From assembly GCA_037833965.1 (NCBI GenBank), contig AP031351.1, forward strand, positions 27,602,501-27,666,500: a DNA stretch of 64,000 bases. The letters are read 5' to 3'. Source of the stretch: Marchantia polymorpha subsp. ruderalis. Its lineage: Eukaryota; Streptophyta; Marchantiopsida; Marchantiales; Marchantiaceae. Made by a program: the position numbers and the translations under genes. Positions 12,101-24,306 of the stretch are shown in pieces; position 1 is the first letter of the stretch, and each line of letters begins with the position of its first letter. The notes below the pieces were generated by a model. The model was not told where the DNA came from. It was given only the letters and a program-made list of their open reading frames with translations, and did not search any database.

Positions 12101-15100
12101 AAAGGGCGAGGGAGAATATTACAAAGTTTCTGAAATGTGCCGGCAGCAAGACCTGGTTAGTAGGAATCGCCACGGGATACAGACAGAAGTGTCCAGGGTC
12201 AAAGCATATCTCGATAGCTCCGGATTGTAACCATTCGCCGACAGTACCTTGGTCTCGGTTTCGGGAACTCGAAGTATATGCGGAGAACATGTCACAAAGC
12301 TGGTCTGGCAGTGTGGCGCGTCTGAATTCAATAGAAATTAATGGGATGAGGCTTGTGCAATTGTGTCGAGGCAAAGTCGAGATGGACTGTAGCCCACGAG
12401 CTCCATATGACCATCCGCGAAGCTTCTTAACGTTAGCGCAAGTAGCATTGGCGTGTCTGTTCTCCGGAATCTGCATATGAAGTCAGGTTACATCTGAGCA
12501 CTCGAGTACCTAGCTAGCTTCCTTTTCGTATGTACACAAAATCAGTACTCAAAGCCAATTGTACACTGCATGTAATTAGAAGTGAGCTCGAGCCTCGAGC
12601 TGCCCACAAACTGCTCGGCAGGAGAGAGTTTCAGACTAAGTTCAGATGAGAAGGCCATACGTGTTTCTTCACGAGAGCAAGACATCGAGAGATGCGTGTG
12701 TACTGACTGTATCCGTGTAGGAACTCACTGTCGGCACCTGAAGATGTATTCCAAATTCAAAATTCGCGTATCCTGAAGTTGAAGGACAGGACTCGGCAGA
12801 ATCTCATGGCTCTATCTCTCTCTCACACGCACGCACACACAGCCTTGGCGCAAGACGGACAGACGGACGGACAGCTCTAGACACTTTGACGACCGTAGGC
12901 TAGTAGTGTATGCCCGAAACTATCCTCAGCCTGGCCTCGGAAGATCCTCACCGGAACCGGTAGAAGCCGAGGATGAAACGGAGCGAGGGACCGAGCAGAT
13001 CCGGCGTACGAGTCGATGACCCCGCATCTGTGAAATGTATGGCCTGTCCGATGACGCAGTTGTGGCATCTCCGCGATCCCCACCCGCAACCCATCTCCAA
13101 TGCAGATCAATTTACTGGGGATATGGCGACATGGCTCCAAGCAAGAGCAAGGCCAAGGCCGACTGATGTCCGAAGTCTGGACTCGGGAATATGAATATAT
13201 CAGGACCAGCACCAGCACCAGCACCGTAACGGTGCCAGGGCGAGAATCGCACTCACAGTCGCCCCCCACCCTCTTGCACACTCCCGCACAAGGGCAGATT
13301 CAGATGCAGATGCACAGCGTCGCTGTACGTGATTGATTGTGCATTGCGTACGGGGCGGGTCTCGGCGGGTGTAGGCCGGAGGGAAGCCATGAGATGTAGG
13401 ATGTGATGTGCCGACCAGCTTTGAGATACGGCGCCTCTCGAGGCTCGTACATATGGCACGGATCGCAAGTCAAAGCGAGACAGACAGCCAGCCAGACTGG
13501 CTCCAAACTTCCCAAGCCTCCGATGCCACAGTTGAGGCACTGGGTCGTCGCTGGTCGGATGGATGGGCCGTAGTCCGTCCTCGAACCAGCGCTAGCTAGC
13601 TCTCAAGAGTCACGTACCGGGACGCACGAATAATAAATGCTAGAACCTGGTGCCCTTGCCATGGGCATAAAGGACCTGCTCATGATCAGCGCTCGCTGGT
13701 TGGAAACTATGAGCCCCGGTCACTGACGGACGGGACGGGCGGGACGGCCGGCCTGACTGACTGTGCTGCGCTGTGCTGTGCGTACAATACGAGTAGGAGG
13801 CCTCAAACTCTGATCCATAGGAGAAGAAGGCACCCACTCCTATAGCGTTATCTTGATGATCCCTGCGCGCCAGTTGTGTGGCCACGTTGAGGAACAACGA
13901 AGGTCGTCCTGCCCGAGCGCAAGGATGTCACGTGCAGAAGATTAGCATGCACTCCAACCCCAGCGCATTTCTGCCATCTGCGGACCTGCAATTCTTACAT
14001 ACGGACGGACGCTCTTATGCTCTGCTCTCTCTGCTGCTCTGCTCTTCTTTTCTCTTCTCCTCGATTCCGCCAGACCGAGCCATGTAATTGCATCCGTCGT
14101 AGCCGGCCGGGCTCGACCTGTTCTGGCCAGCTAGGGCTGAGCCGAGCTGAGCCGAGGGGACGACAAGGGCGACTTGTCGACAAGCTACATTCTGAGATCT
14201 GGTTAGAAGCGGATCGTCTCTAGCAGCTGTGCGTACGATCATCAGTCACGAAACTACTGCGAAGACCGGCCCGCATACAGGCAATTGTTAACAGCTGTCG
14301 TTGGAACCTCTCAAGGGCCGAGGCTCAAGCATCGGCTTCTCGCCTCGACGGCTCGTTCGTTGCATCATCGATCAATAATACTTTCGCGCTCTCGGCCCCG
14401 TTCCTCCCTTGCTGTCAGAAAAGTAGCCACGTACCTTGCGCCATATCTACCTAGAGAGGAGGAGCAGGAGCAGGAGTTACACCAGCTTTCATCTTCGCTT
14501 GCTTTCTTTCGCTCACACCGTCCTTCGATCAATGTACCCTCCACGATGCGGGGCCGAGGTACAGCTCAGTACAGTCATTCAGCTGCTGGTGCTATGAATC
14601 CACTCCACTCAGTATGGTTGTTGTTGGTCGTTGTTGTACACCTTCAAACAATTGGACTCGACGGTTTCGCAGCGAAGCGGAAAGGAGGAACGAAGGACTT
14701 GACGAGAGGGAAGGGGGCGAGTGCCAGACTTCCTCATCATTCGTTCATCTATGTCCTCTAGCTCCGACCCCCGCTATCCGGCAATTTTCTCCCGGACCGC
14801 AACAAATCGCTGCTGCTGCCACTGCCGCTGTGCTACATATTAAACATCATCGTACAAGATATGTACAGCATCATGATCTATATACAACCCCACAACAAGT
14901 GAAAGATGCTCCAGTGTAACAACCCAGGCCGAGGCCAACGCTCCACTCGTCTCCCGTCCATACCTCCCAACAATCTGCTTCGCACGAATGAAGGAACAAC
15001 CGAGGAACAACACCAGCACCAGCAGTCATAGCCATGTACTGTACGAGTCCTAGGGAGTACGTACGATCTGGATGCTGCAGCTCCTGCTGGTGTCAGTGTT

Positions 15101-16235
15101 TTCTTCTTTTCTTCTTCTACTTCTTCTGCTCCCTCGTCTGATGCCTCTATTCCGATTCCCATCTCCGCAACGCCCTTCTACTACCGGTGCTGTCTGCCAC
15201 GCTCCCTGCCTTCTCTGCCTATCATAGTGCCTGCTCCACCCAGATACGGTACTTGCCTTCCTTCGTTCCTTCCCTTGCCTTGCCTTGCCTTGCCTTTCTC
15301 AATCAGTTCTACTGCTACACCTCTCCCTATCTCCATCTCGCTCTCACTCTCTGCCCGTCCGCGCATGCCTCCTCGACATCGGTGTACTTTCCACTACAGC
15401 TCCGGACTCCAGCCGAGACAGCACGGTCCCCACTCTTTAATGCAGCCTGCCTTCCCTCGCCTCGCCACGGCCCGAGTCCTGCCTTTTTGTACCACCACAT
15501 TCGACTCGCCACTCCTCGATACGCATACTCTACTCTCGCATACTGCCGACGATTATTGAGCCAATTCTCCTCTCCTCTCCTCTCGTCTCCCTTCGCGAAC
15601 CTTTTGTATTACGACGGGCAGACACAAAAATGTACAACCGAAGTTCGAGGGCGATTTTATTATTATTGCTACTGCTGCTTCACATTTGCCGGAGGCGTAA
15701 TTTTTCATTTTTCCTTCGTCTGGACTTGGGGTTGTATGAAATTCAGTCGTACGATCGCCTTCGACTCTACGAGAAATCGGGTCGGACAAATCTGAGAAAT
15801 TCTGGGGAATATACCATTGATATTTTCTCGCATCGATTCGACCAATTTCTACGTCGCTGGTAGATCGCTGGGGCGAATACAGTCGACCGGGGTCCGTTCA
15901 TGGGCACTGACTGAGCCACCCACGAACCCGAATCTTGTAACCGGGATCTGACCGGCAGGCAGGCTTCGAGTACAGCACATGCACAGGAAGAGAGGCTTTC
16001 TGCTGCAGTCTGGAGAGATTAAGCGAAGGATCGCGAGCATTACGACTGGATCGATCAGAACACACGCACTCGACATTGACAAAATCTTACCGCAATATAT
16101 CTGGGAGTCTGAGCGGGAAAGGCGAACAATTTAGTGCGGCCCCGCCACGTCCACGACAGAGGGAGAATGAATCACGTACGATCGGATGATTCACTATATC
16201 AGATCGCTCGTATTAAGATGGTGGCATCCGAACTA
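9200..16235. other. GC-rich region downstream of MIR160, no protein gene recognised
   Basis: Part of this may belong to the MIR160 primary transcript, whose 3' end cannot be placed. Open frames reach 202 codons (15187-15795, +), but that one is a translation of a pyrimidine-rich tract with many S, P, L and C residues. Other frames, such as 12082-12480 (+), show no family resemblance. The + strand at about 14000-15600 is markedly rich in C and T (CTT, CTC and TCC runs), as in long plant 5' leaders. No downstream coding exon follows before the AT-rich block at 16240. Confidence 0.4.
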
Positions 16236-16239
16236 AAAA

Positions 16240-17270
16240 TCTATGTTGGATAGAATTTGCGTTGATTCGATTGATAGTATGTGGTCTTCATGGAGTTCAT
16301 TCCCTCTCTAAGCATAATGATGTGTAAAGCTCGTTACTAGTCATACTTATACTAAACAGTTATAAGTATAACTGTTAATGATTGCATTTGTTTTTCATAT
16401 TTTTGCGAAGAGAAGACGTTCTACTAAAACCTGTAAAGGAAGAAATTATATTAAATGCATGTTTATCTTTTCATTAATTCATATCTCTCATTTACTATTC
16501 AAATCATATAATGTTTTGAATAGAACAAAAACTGAAAATTTTTAAACTATTATAAGTAGCTGTTTGTGCATAAAAAACTAGCTGCACATGTACCGGCTTT
16601 TACATGCCTTGGGCCTGAGTATTTTAAGACACGTGCTTATAGAAACTCAAAAGAAGCATCAATCTTTACTTTAGTAAACATACAATATGGAGGTTTGGAA
16701 AGGTTCTAGCCATTTCCAAGCATTTACTTTTAAACATGCCTGGTCACCAATCTCAGAATTGGGCCTTAGGTTTGATAATTATCCCATCATTTTACAGTCC
16801 ACTGCCCCATGTTGCTCTTTCTCACTTTGTTGGGTTCATACTCCTTGCTATAAAGCATGGACATCTCTCAATTTATGTTTTCTAATAAAAGGCTTGAAAT
16901 GGTTTCCTCTTCATATGTTGTAGCTTAAAATTTGAACGATCTGAGGAGATATATAGATTTCTATCCAAAGAATAATGTCAATTTTTCACTTGTGGTAATG
17001 TAGTTTTTCATTTTTTTCGAAGAGATTAAGTTTAAGAAGTAGATCAATAGAAATTTGAATTTTAATATAAGAATACTTTGAAGTAGATTAAATAGTGAAT
17101 TCTGTAGTAGATGCCAAGTAAGGAATAGTGTAATCCATATTAGATACCTCTCTGTTGAATTTGTGTTTTAATTTGTAGGCATTGAAAAGTTGAATAAGAT
17201 GATTTATGATCCACTAGAGTAGATGATTCATAACTTTGTCAATTAGTAGCAACTTGACTTAGGCAGGATC
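16240..17270. other. AT-rich block bordering the retrotransposon stack
   Basis: No gene is seen. The interval holds a repeat (about 16842-16990) that recurs at 55769-55920 on the other side of the stack. Between about 17240 and 17285 the composition changes into GC-richer DNA that resembles the 5' part of the X and Y LTRs, marking the left edge of fragment W. Confidence 0.5.
16842..16990 (+). repeat. AT-rich dispersed repeat, left copy
   Basis: Begins TGGGTTCATACTCCTTGC and aligns by eye over about 150 bases with 55769-55920, with scattered mismatches. The right copy starts in the middle of the sequence present on the left. The two therefore overlap instead of abutting, so this is not a simple split target of the stack. 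Origin unknown; an old LTR is one possibility. Confidence 0.7.
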
Positions 17271-17611
17271 TAGATAGATAGAACTCAGCGTGCTCGTTAT
17301 AACGAGCCCAAGAACGCTGGAAATGGATGAGGTACTTCCAAGTTACGAGTGTAGGAAGTGAAGTACAAAGTGAGACGAAGGCGAAAACACCTTCGGCATT
17401 ACAGCAGAAGGGCCTTCGGCGTAGTGAAAGGCGGCAGCGGCTGGAAGGAAAAATATAGCACTTGTACCACAAATTTGCACGAGTTCACGATGCAGTTAGG
17501 GCGTCAAGGTACATTAGCAAAAACGGGAGTTCCGCGCTAACATTTCACGAAAGTGCATTTTTGAATTCGGAGTTCAGTGAGGATCGCTAGTGCGAAATTA
17601 AGAGCGCAGCA

Positions 17612-18780
17612 ATGGAGCGATCTTTGGGACTTCAACTGTCGATAGTGAAAGTATTGGAGTTTGGATTGAGAGCGTATAACTAAGAGTTGATAGATGCCAA
17701 GCTCGATCTATTGATGTGGGATTGAAATTGGAATTCTGAGGCAATTGTGAATGAATGACATGAGGGACGCGCACCGGAAGGCAATGGAATTCGCGGCAAC
17801 CCTGAGAGTTGAACGATTGAGCACTAGGCTCAAATCTTGGGGACGTGTGCAGGTAAGGAGTGCGATTACACATACGACGGTCAAAGCGTGAAGGTGATTG
17901 AGTCCGAGGAGAAGACATTTGCGAAGTTATTCAAGACACCTCGCTCGTCCAAGAACGGATGGCGGACGACGGATTACCGTGATCTGATGAGATGCAATGT
18001 GGCGGTGACACTGATGCAAATTCTGCAACCTTCGCAAACGATGTACATGACAACATGGCAAGTCGATTTGTGGAACGGGCAGTGACATGGAAGCCAATTC
18101 ATTGGACTCGCATCTTCTGGAGTACCAACCACAGGAATGTCAAGGACATTTTTGGAGTATCAATGAATTACCTGTCACTTTTCTTTATCAACTTCTATCA
18201 ATGTATGAGACTAGTGATCGAAGCAGAAAAGCGGAAATTCCCGCTCGAGAGGGAGATTGCGGGATCAGATGATGAAGGAGTGATGGGAGGTAATGAAGTT
18301 GTCAGTGACGAGGACGACATTGAACCTGCACCACCTTCGGCCAAAGTTGACAAGTCAGAAGATGACATTAAGAAACAACCAGCAAAGAAGCGATGGAAAT
18401 TGCAGATTTCTTCGGCTTTGGAGGTTGTGGGTCGACGTGCAGGATTGTGGGTCAGGAGACCAGTTCCTACGCGGATAAAAACAACAAGTACGCCTTCCCG
18501 TAGTAAGATGAAGGCATGATGCCGACGGGGAGAGGAAGAGTACAATACAAAGTGTAGCGAAGCAACTTTGCAACATCAATTGACTTCGGCGGAATGGGCT
18601 GAAGTGGAAGCGCATCAAGTAGGAACGGAAGACGAATGGCTTTTAACAAAGAACCTTCAGATGTGCCTATGGATGGCCCGTTCGCGGAAGGTGAAGAATG
18701 TGAAGATGAGACCGAGACTTCGGATCAACGACTTCGGCCGAAGATCTTTGACCTTCAAGTGAGACAACTTCGGATGTGTC
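17612..18780 (+). pseudogene. W copy of the LTR-encoded protein, N-terminal part, decayed
   Basis: Reading through several stops and frame changes gives the conserved N-terminal domain of the LTR-encoded protein family: LLMWD and NWNSEAIV (about 17708-17735), an ILGTCAG-like segment (about 17830), GQSVKVIESEE, NGWRTTDYRDLMR (about 17955-17992), MQILQPSQTMYMTTWQV (about 18014-18065), PIHWTRIFW and NFYQCMRL. The open pieces are 17837-18085 and 17992-18519, in different frames. After about 18400 come fragments of an acidic and basic linker. The gene is split at 18844 by insertion of Y. Function of the family is unknown. Confidence 0.75.
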
Positions 18781-19229
18781 TACAAAGTTGGAAGAGCCGG
18801 CGGTGGAGTTAGTTTCGGGCAAAGAACTGGTGGAGCAAGTGGTGTGTGGGGCCTACTTTTTCATTTTTCTTTAAAAATTAACAAAAACATAAACATATGT
18901 GTGTAGAAGATAGTTATATAAGCTGGAAAGAGTAGATTTATAGGAGTTATGTCAGGATTAGTTAGAATTTGTCTACGCACTAAGATATTTGGATCTTCGC
19001 GTCTTCGGCGAAGACATTGGAATCAATTTCAAATCACGCAACGGGCCGGACGAGGTTCGCACGCGTCGGGAGTTCTACGAGGCGCATGAGACAGCAATGT
19101 TAGGGCTTCAAGGGTAAAGGCAGAAAGAGGAGACTGCGCGCCGACATTGCGATATCGAGCAAGAACGACCGAGAGCGAGCGGAATTGCAATCGAGCCAAC
19201 CCGTGATCTGCGAAATGCAAATTGAACAC

Positions 19230-20321
19230 ATGGCGCCCAAGAAGAGTGAGAAGGTGAGGAAATTGGTTCCCTTGAAGGTGCCGTATGAGGAATTGAGACC
19301 CTTCAGACACGAGTTGAGGGAACTGCGGTTAGAATTTCTTTTGTGGAATTGGAATTACGTCTCAGCGAGTATCTGGAAGGAGCTTATGGACAAAAGCGCG
19401 ACTGAAGGCGAGGAGCTCCGCGGTAATCCCATGCTGTGGACCGTCGAGCATTGGACAAAAGTAATGGGACCGTGTGCGGGAAGCGACGGAGATCTTTTGT
19501 TTGACAAGAATAGCGTAGGACTCACGCGCGTTGAGGAATTCTCTTACGGGCCTTTCTTCGAGACAGGAAGACAAGGAACAAATGGATGGAAGACGGTCGA
19601 TTATAAGGACCCAAAGAGAAGGGCGATCGCATTGGGAATTATGCACATCTTACGGCCAGCGCGCACGACCTATGTGACGGCCTGGCAGGTAGGATTCTTC
19701 GAGCGCATTTTGAAGGGACAGCGCGTACATTGGGCAAGGATCTTTTACGATCTTGTCTGGGTGAATGCATCTGGTCGATGGATGGGATCGATGACCAACC
19801 ATCTTACCCCCTTTCTGGTACATTTCTATCGAGGAATGGGATTGCTTACGAGGGAGGAGGAAAAGCGATTTCCAAAGGAGCGGGAGAACTTTACAGTGGA
19901 GTCCAATGAAGGGACCGAAGACGAAAACCCATCTCCCGCAATTCCAGCACATACTACCGCTCGAGGACCAGTGCAGGTGGACGTGGTTCCAAGGCAGGAG
20001 CAGTCAGAGAGGCGAGTGACAAAGAAGAGGAAGGTCGTAAGTGATGATGAGGAGGAATTGGCCCACACAGTAAGAAGGGTGGATATGGAAGTAAGTGGAG
20101 CCAGACAGCACAGAGCTCGCACAAGATCAAAGAAGAGGGCGAAACGGAGGATAGTGACAGTTGAGGTGTCGGATAGCAGTGTGGAGAAGACGGTGGCACC
20201 AATTGTGAACACATCCGAAGTCGCAAATAGCGAGGTAACGCGATCTGTGGAGTTAGGGGTACCTTCGAAGGCGTCAATTGAAGATCCGGCAGATACACCG
20301 GCAGAACCTTTGAACGAGTGA
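19230..20321 (+). pseudogene. Y copy of the LTR-encoded protein, N-terminal part
   Basis: The frame opens at ATG 19230 (MAPKKSEK) and runs 363 codons to a stop at 20319-20321. Residues about 20-240 match the conserved domain of the X protein at many positions: FLLWNWN, CAG..GDLLF, ...SYG..F, NG..T.DYKD, ILRP..T.Y...WQV.F, VHWAR, NHLTPFLVHFYRGMGLLT and RFP. After it comes a linker rich in R, K, S, T and E. Compared with X, the protein stops early. The related C-terminal half continues downstream in broken frames (20322-20747, then 53791-54834), so this is a decayed gene with a surviving domain. Function unknown. Confidence 0.8.
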
Positions 20322-20346
20322 ACGGAATTGATAAGTCCGATTTTCT

Positions 20347-20747
20347 TTGTCTTCGGAGCGAACACGGTCTGCGCAAGGCGAAGGAACACCCCAGATGAAG
20401 ATGAACGAGGACCTGGAGAAGGAGTTTACTTTGAGCGAGGAAATTCTGGAACAGGTTGTCGCAAGAGTAGGAGTAACGGTGGTGGAAGCCGAGGGCACTA
20501 CACTGCCGACGTCTCCTCTGGAAGAGGTGAGACCCGAAGAAGTAGAGAAGACTTCGGGCGAAGAAGTGAAGACATTGGAGGTTACGCTTCTTGAGTTCTT
20601 GTAGGATAGTGTGGTACCATTGTTGAAGTACTTGGACGGGAAGAGGAAGAAGTATGCTGTATCACAGGAGCAAGGATTCTATGTTCAGATGATCAGGAAC
20701 AGAACGAAGCTCAAGAGAGCAATTGCAGTAAATAGGGAGTGGGATTC
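20347..20747 (+). pseudogene. Y copy, middle part with PLLKYLDGK motif
   Basis: Fragment of the same protein. The frame from 20347 stops at 20602-20604 and resumes at once with VVPLLKYLDGKRKKY, the counterpart of IVPLLRYLDRKTSKY in the X protein. It is cut at 20747 by insertion of X1 and resumes in frame at 53791. Confidence 0.75.
20743..20747. repeat. TSD of X1, left copy (gattc)
   Basis: Identical to 53786-53790. These five bases directly abut the TG and CA ends of the X1 LTR. Confidence 0.92.
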
Positions 20748-22127
20748 TGTGGTAACACACTTTTTGTTTTTTTTGCAGAATTTAAACAATTTTAGAAAAC
20801 TAGTACCGAAGCAGTGTCTGTAGTTAGAAAAGGGTACGTTAAATAGAGTGGATTGAGGAGATCGTCACGAGGTCACGAAGAATCGCGAAGACGGATGTAC
20901 CAGCGCCAAATGTCTTCGGCGCCTTCGGCAAAAGCTCCTTTTCTAAGGTGTCTCTACTCACGCGCTCCCAGCATTTAAGGAAGCTACGCTTCCGGCGCAG
21001 ACACCTCCGGAGGAGATTTTGCTAAAGACGTCAGAAGAACGGCACGGACCTCTGAAGGCTTCCGACCATGAGTGCGCCTTCGGCGATGCGCCGCTAGCGC
21101 GGAAAGGGAAACCTTCATAACGATCGGAATACACGGTAGTTCCAATTGATTGAAGTTGCATTGGAAAGAGCTCGGGACGCTCGTTCTAACGAGCCCAAGA
21201 GCGTCGGAGATGGATCAGGGACGAAGAAGTTATGAGCGTCGGAAAACTCGTAGCCGGACATGCGCCGTTCGCGCTAGGGTTCACAGTCGGAAAAGACTCC
21301 CGTACGCCTTCGGCGATGCGCCTTCGGCGGAATCACGCGCTCATGGGAGGAAATCAACTCAGAGTCGGAAGCGCCTTTGGCGGCTGCGCAACGGAAGGAA
21401 AGCGCCGGCCGGATGTACGCCTCCGACGTGGCGCTGATAGGCGGATGTGCTGGCATGATTTGCGCTGGCATGATTTGCGCCGGCGGGATATGCGCCGTCA
21501 GCAATGGACGAGGCAGAACGGACAAAACAAGCGGTACGAATACGCGCCGGCGTAATTTGCGCCGACTGGATGTGCGCCTCTAGCAAGGCGCCGACGGATA
21601 AGGAACACGCCAGCGGCGACACGCCTCCGGTGATGGACGGGTTAGGAAAAGACAACATAGCCGACGTATACACTGCGGCGAACTCGAGTCCGGAAGACGG
21701 TGGCGGCGGGAGAATTCGACATTCACGCATGCGAATGCGCGCAGTGCGGAGACGTGAATTCGAGCATGCAAGGGCGAATCGTTAGGCCGTATAGATGGCT
21801 GCGTAAATTGTAACCTGTAAGAACGTTGGACGATCTTGAATTCGGAGAAGAAAAGACTGCTCTCCAGTCTCATTCTCTCATTCTTGATTTTGCGATTTCT
21901 AGCTTCCAAGAATTCGCGCAAGGGCGGAGAGACCTGCAGAGAGAGGAGAGAGAGTGCGGAGGCGAGTCGCGCAAGGATCTTGACAGACCTTGGAGAGAAT
22001 TGCGAGTAGCGAACTTGAGCGCGAGAGAAGAGAGAGAGACAGCAGTCAGTACTTGAGCGGCCGACGCTCAGCGGCAATTGTGAGAGAGCGAGCGGAAGGG
22101 AGAACGTTTGTGTGTGCAGGAAACACA

Positions 22128-23011
22128 ATGTCGAAGGTCCCCCAGCTGCGAGTGTCTCCACTCAGGGTGCCGCAGATCGGTCTACGCGCATTCCAAGATG
22201 TGCTGATGGGGCTGAAGCTCGATTTCCTCCTGTGGGGATGGAACTGGACATGTCCGGAGATGGTGCGCGAGTATCTGCAGGAGAGGCACAAGCCCTCACG
22301 CGGGTTCCGTCCACATCCAGAGAGGTGGGACATTTGTGATTGGGCGCAGGTGTTGGGCAGGTGTGCCGGCGAGGAAGGGTATCTCCTCTTCGAGGCCGAT
22401 AGCGTGAAGGTGTCCCAGGAGGAAGAAATCTCCTACAATGAGCTCTTCAAAGTTGCCAGGCATCCCAAGAACGGTTTCCGGACACGGGATTACAAAGATC
22501 GATTGCGGAGGAATGTCGCGACTGCATTGTTGCAGATATTGCAGCCGACCAAGACCGCTTACATGCATGGTTGGCAGGTAGGATTTGTGGAGCTAGTGTT
22601 GTCAGGAGCTCCAGTGCATTGGGCACGGCTCCTGTGGAAGGTGACGCGCCAACATGCGCAAGAAGAGAGAGGGGGAACCCTCAATCATCTTTCGCCTTAC
22701 CTGATTGTGTTTTATCGGGCGATGGGATGTTTGACAAATTCAGAGCGGACACGGTTTCCGCAGTTGACCCGGAGCTATCCAGGTAGATACTCGCGGGAGG
22801 CCGAAGTAGACACGGATCCGGACGAGGCACCTGCCAGTCCGCCTCCGGCTCCGCCCCCAGCAAGAGCAACAGAAGAACGTCGAAGTGAGCGCGTTCCGCG
22901 GAAGCGGAAGTAGGATGAGAGACGTGAGGACAGGCAGCCGGAAGTGCCAGCTGCGCCGACTCGTAGTCGGCCAACCAACGAGCCTCACAGCCGACCAAAA
23001 CAGAGGGCACG
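22128..23011 (+). pseudogene. X1 copy of the LTR-encoded protein, N-terminal part
   Basis: Starts at ATG 22128 (MSKVPQLRVSPLRVPQ), the start shared by all X copies. It covers the conserved domain up to a TAG at 22911-22913, where X3 has TGG (W). The frame beyond the stop stays readable to 23011, where X2 has inserted. The remainder resumes at 51150. Upstream in-frame codons exist (from 21990), but a length change in the GTGTGTG tract before the ATG shifts that upstream frame between copies, so 22128 is the better start. Broken by one nonsense change and one insertion. Confidence 0.85.
23007..23011. repeat. TSD of X2, left copy (gcacg)
   Basis: Matches 51145-51149. The duplicated bases belong to the X1 open frame. 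Confidence 0.92.
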
Positions 23012-24306
23012 TGTGGTAACACACTTTTTGTTTTTTTTGCAGAATTTAAACAATTTTAGAAAACTAGTACCGAAGCAGTGTTTGTAGTTAGAAAAGGGTA
23101 CGTTAAATAGAGTGGATTGATGAGATCGTCACGAGGTCACGAAGAATCGCGTAGTCGGATGTACCAACGCCAATGTCTTCGGCGCCTTCAGCAAAAGCTC
23201 ATTTTCTGAGGTGTCTCTACTCACGCGCTTCCAGCGTATAAGGAAGCTACGCTTCCGGCGCAGACACCTTAGGAGGAGGTTTCGCTAAAGACGTCAGGAG
23301 AAGGGCCCGGACCTCTGAAGGCGTCCGACCATGAGTGCGCCTTCGGCGATGCGCCGCTAGCGCGGAAAGGGAAAACCTTCATAACGATCGGAATACACGG
23401 TAGATCCAATTGGTTGAAGTCACATTAAAAAGAGCTTGGGACGCTCGTTCTAACGAGCCCAAGAGCGTCGGAGATGGATCAGGGACGGAGAAGTTATGAG
23501 CGTCGGCGAACTCGTAGCCGGACATGCGCCGTTCGCGCTAGGGTTCACAGCCGGAAAGGATTCCCGTACGCCCTCGGCGATGCGCCTTCGGCGGAATCAC
23601 GCGCTCATAGGAGGAAACCAACTCAGAGTCGGAAGCGCCTTTGGCGGCTGCTCATGGAAGGAAAGCGCCGGTCGGATGTACGCCTCCGACGTGGCGCTGA
23701 TGGCCGGATGCGCTGGCATGATTTGCGCTGGCGGATATGCGCCGTCAGCAATGGACGAGGCATAAAGGACAAAATAAGCGGTACGAATGCGCGCCGGCGT
23801 AATTCGCTCCGACTGGATGTGCGCCTCCAGCAAGGCGCCGAGGGATAAGGAACACGCCAGCGGCGACACGCCTCCGGTGATGGACGGGTTAGGGAAAGAC
23901 AACATAGCCGGCGTATACCCTGCGGCGGACTCGAGTCCGGAAGGCGGCGGCGGCGGGAGAATTCAACATTCACGCATGCGAATGCGCGCAGTGCGGAGAC
24001 GTGAATTCGCGCATGCAAAGGGCGAACCGTTAGGCCGTATAGCCGGCTGCGTACGTTGTAACCAGTAAGAACGTTGGACGTTCTTGAACTCGGAGAAGAA
24101 AAGACTGCGCTCTAGTCTCATTCTCTCATTCTTGATTTTGCGATTTCCAGTTTCCAAGATTACGCGCAAGGGCGGAGCGACCTGCAATGAGAGGAGAGAG
24201 TGCGGAGACGAGTTGCGCAAGGATCTTGACAGACCTTGGAGAGAATTGCGAGTAGCGAATTTGAGCGTGAGCGAAGAGAGAGTGAGCAGTCAGTGCTTGA
24301 GCGGCC

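Noticed and set aside
15187-15795. 202-codon open frame on the + strand
   Set aside because: It is the translation of a C- and T-rich tract with repeated CCTTGC and CTCTCC units. Overlapping frames on both strands are similarly open, and no domain is recognisable.
22128-22913. Assigning the N-terminal domain of the LTR protein to the plant mobile domain family
   Set aside because: The spacing of W, G and RR motifs only loosely recalls plant transposon-related domains, and I cannot align it convincingly without a profile search. It is left as unknown.
21230-24060. Repeated CTTCGGCG and GCGCC motifs as a CRISPR-like or satellite array
   Set aside because: Units are irregular in spacing and sequence and belong to the 5' part of the X LTRs. 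Nothing supports an array with spacers.
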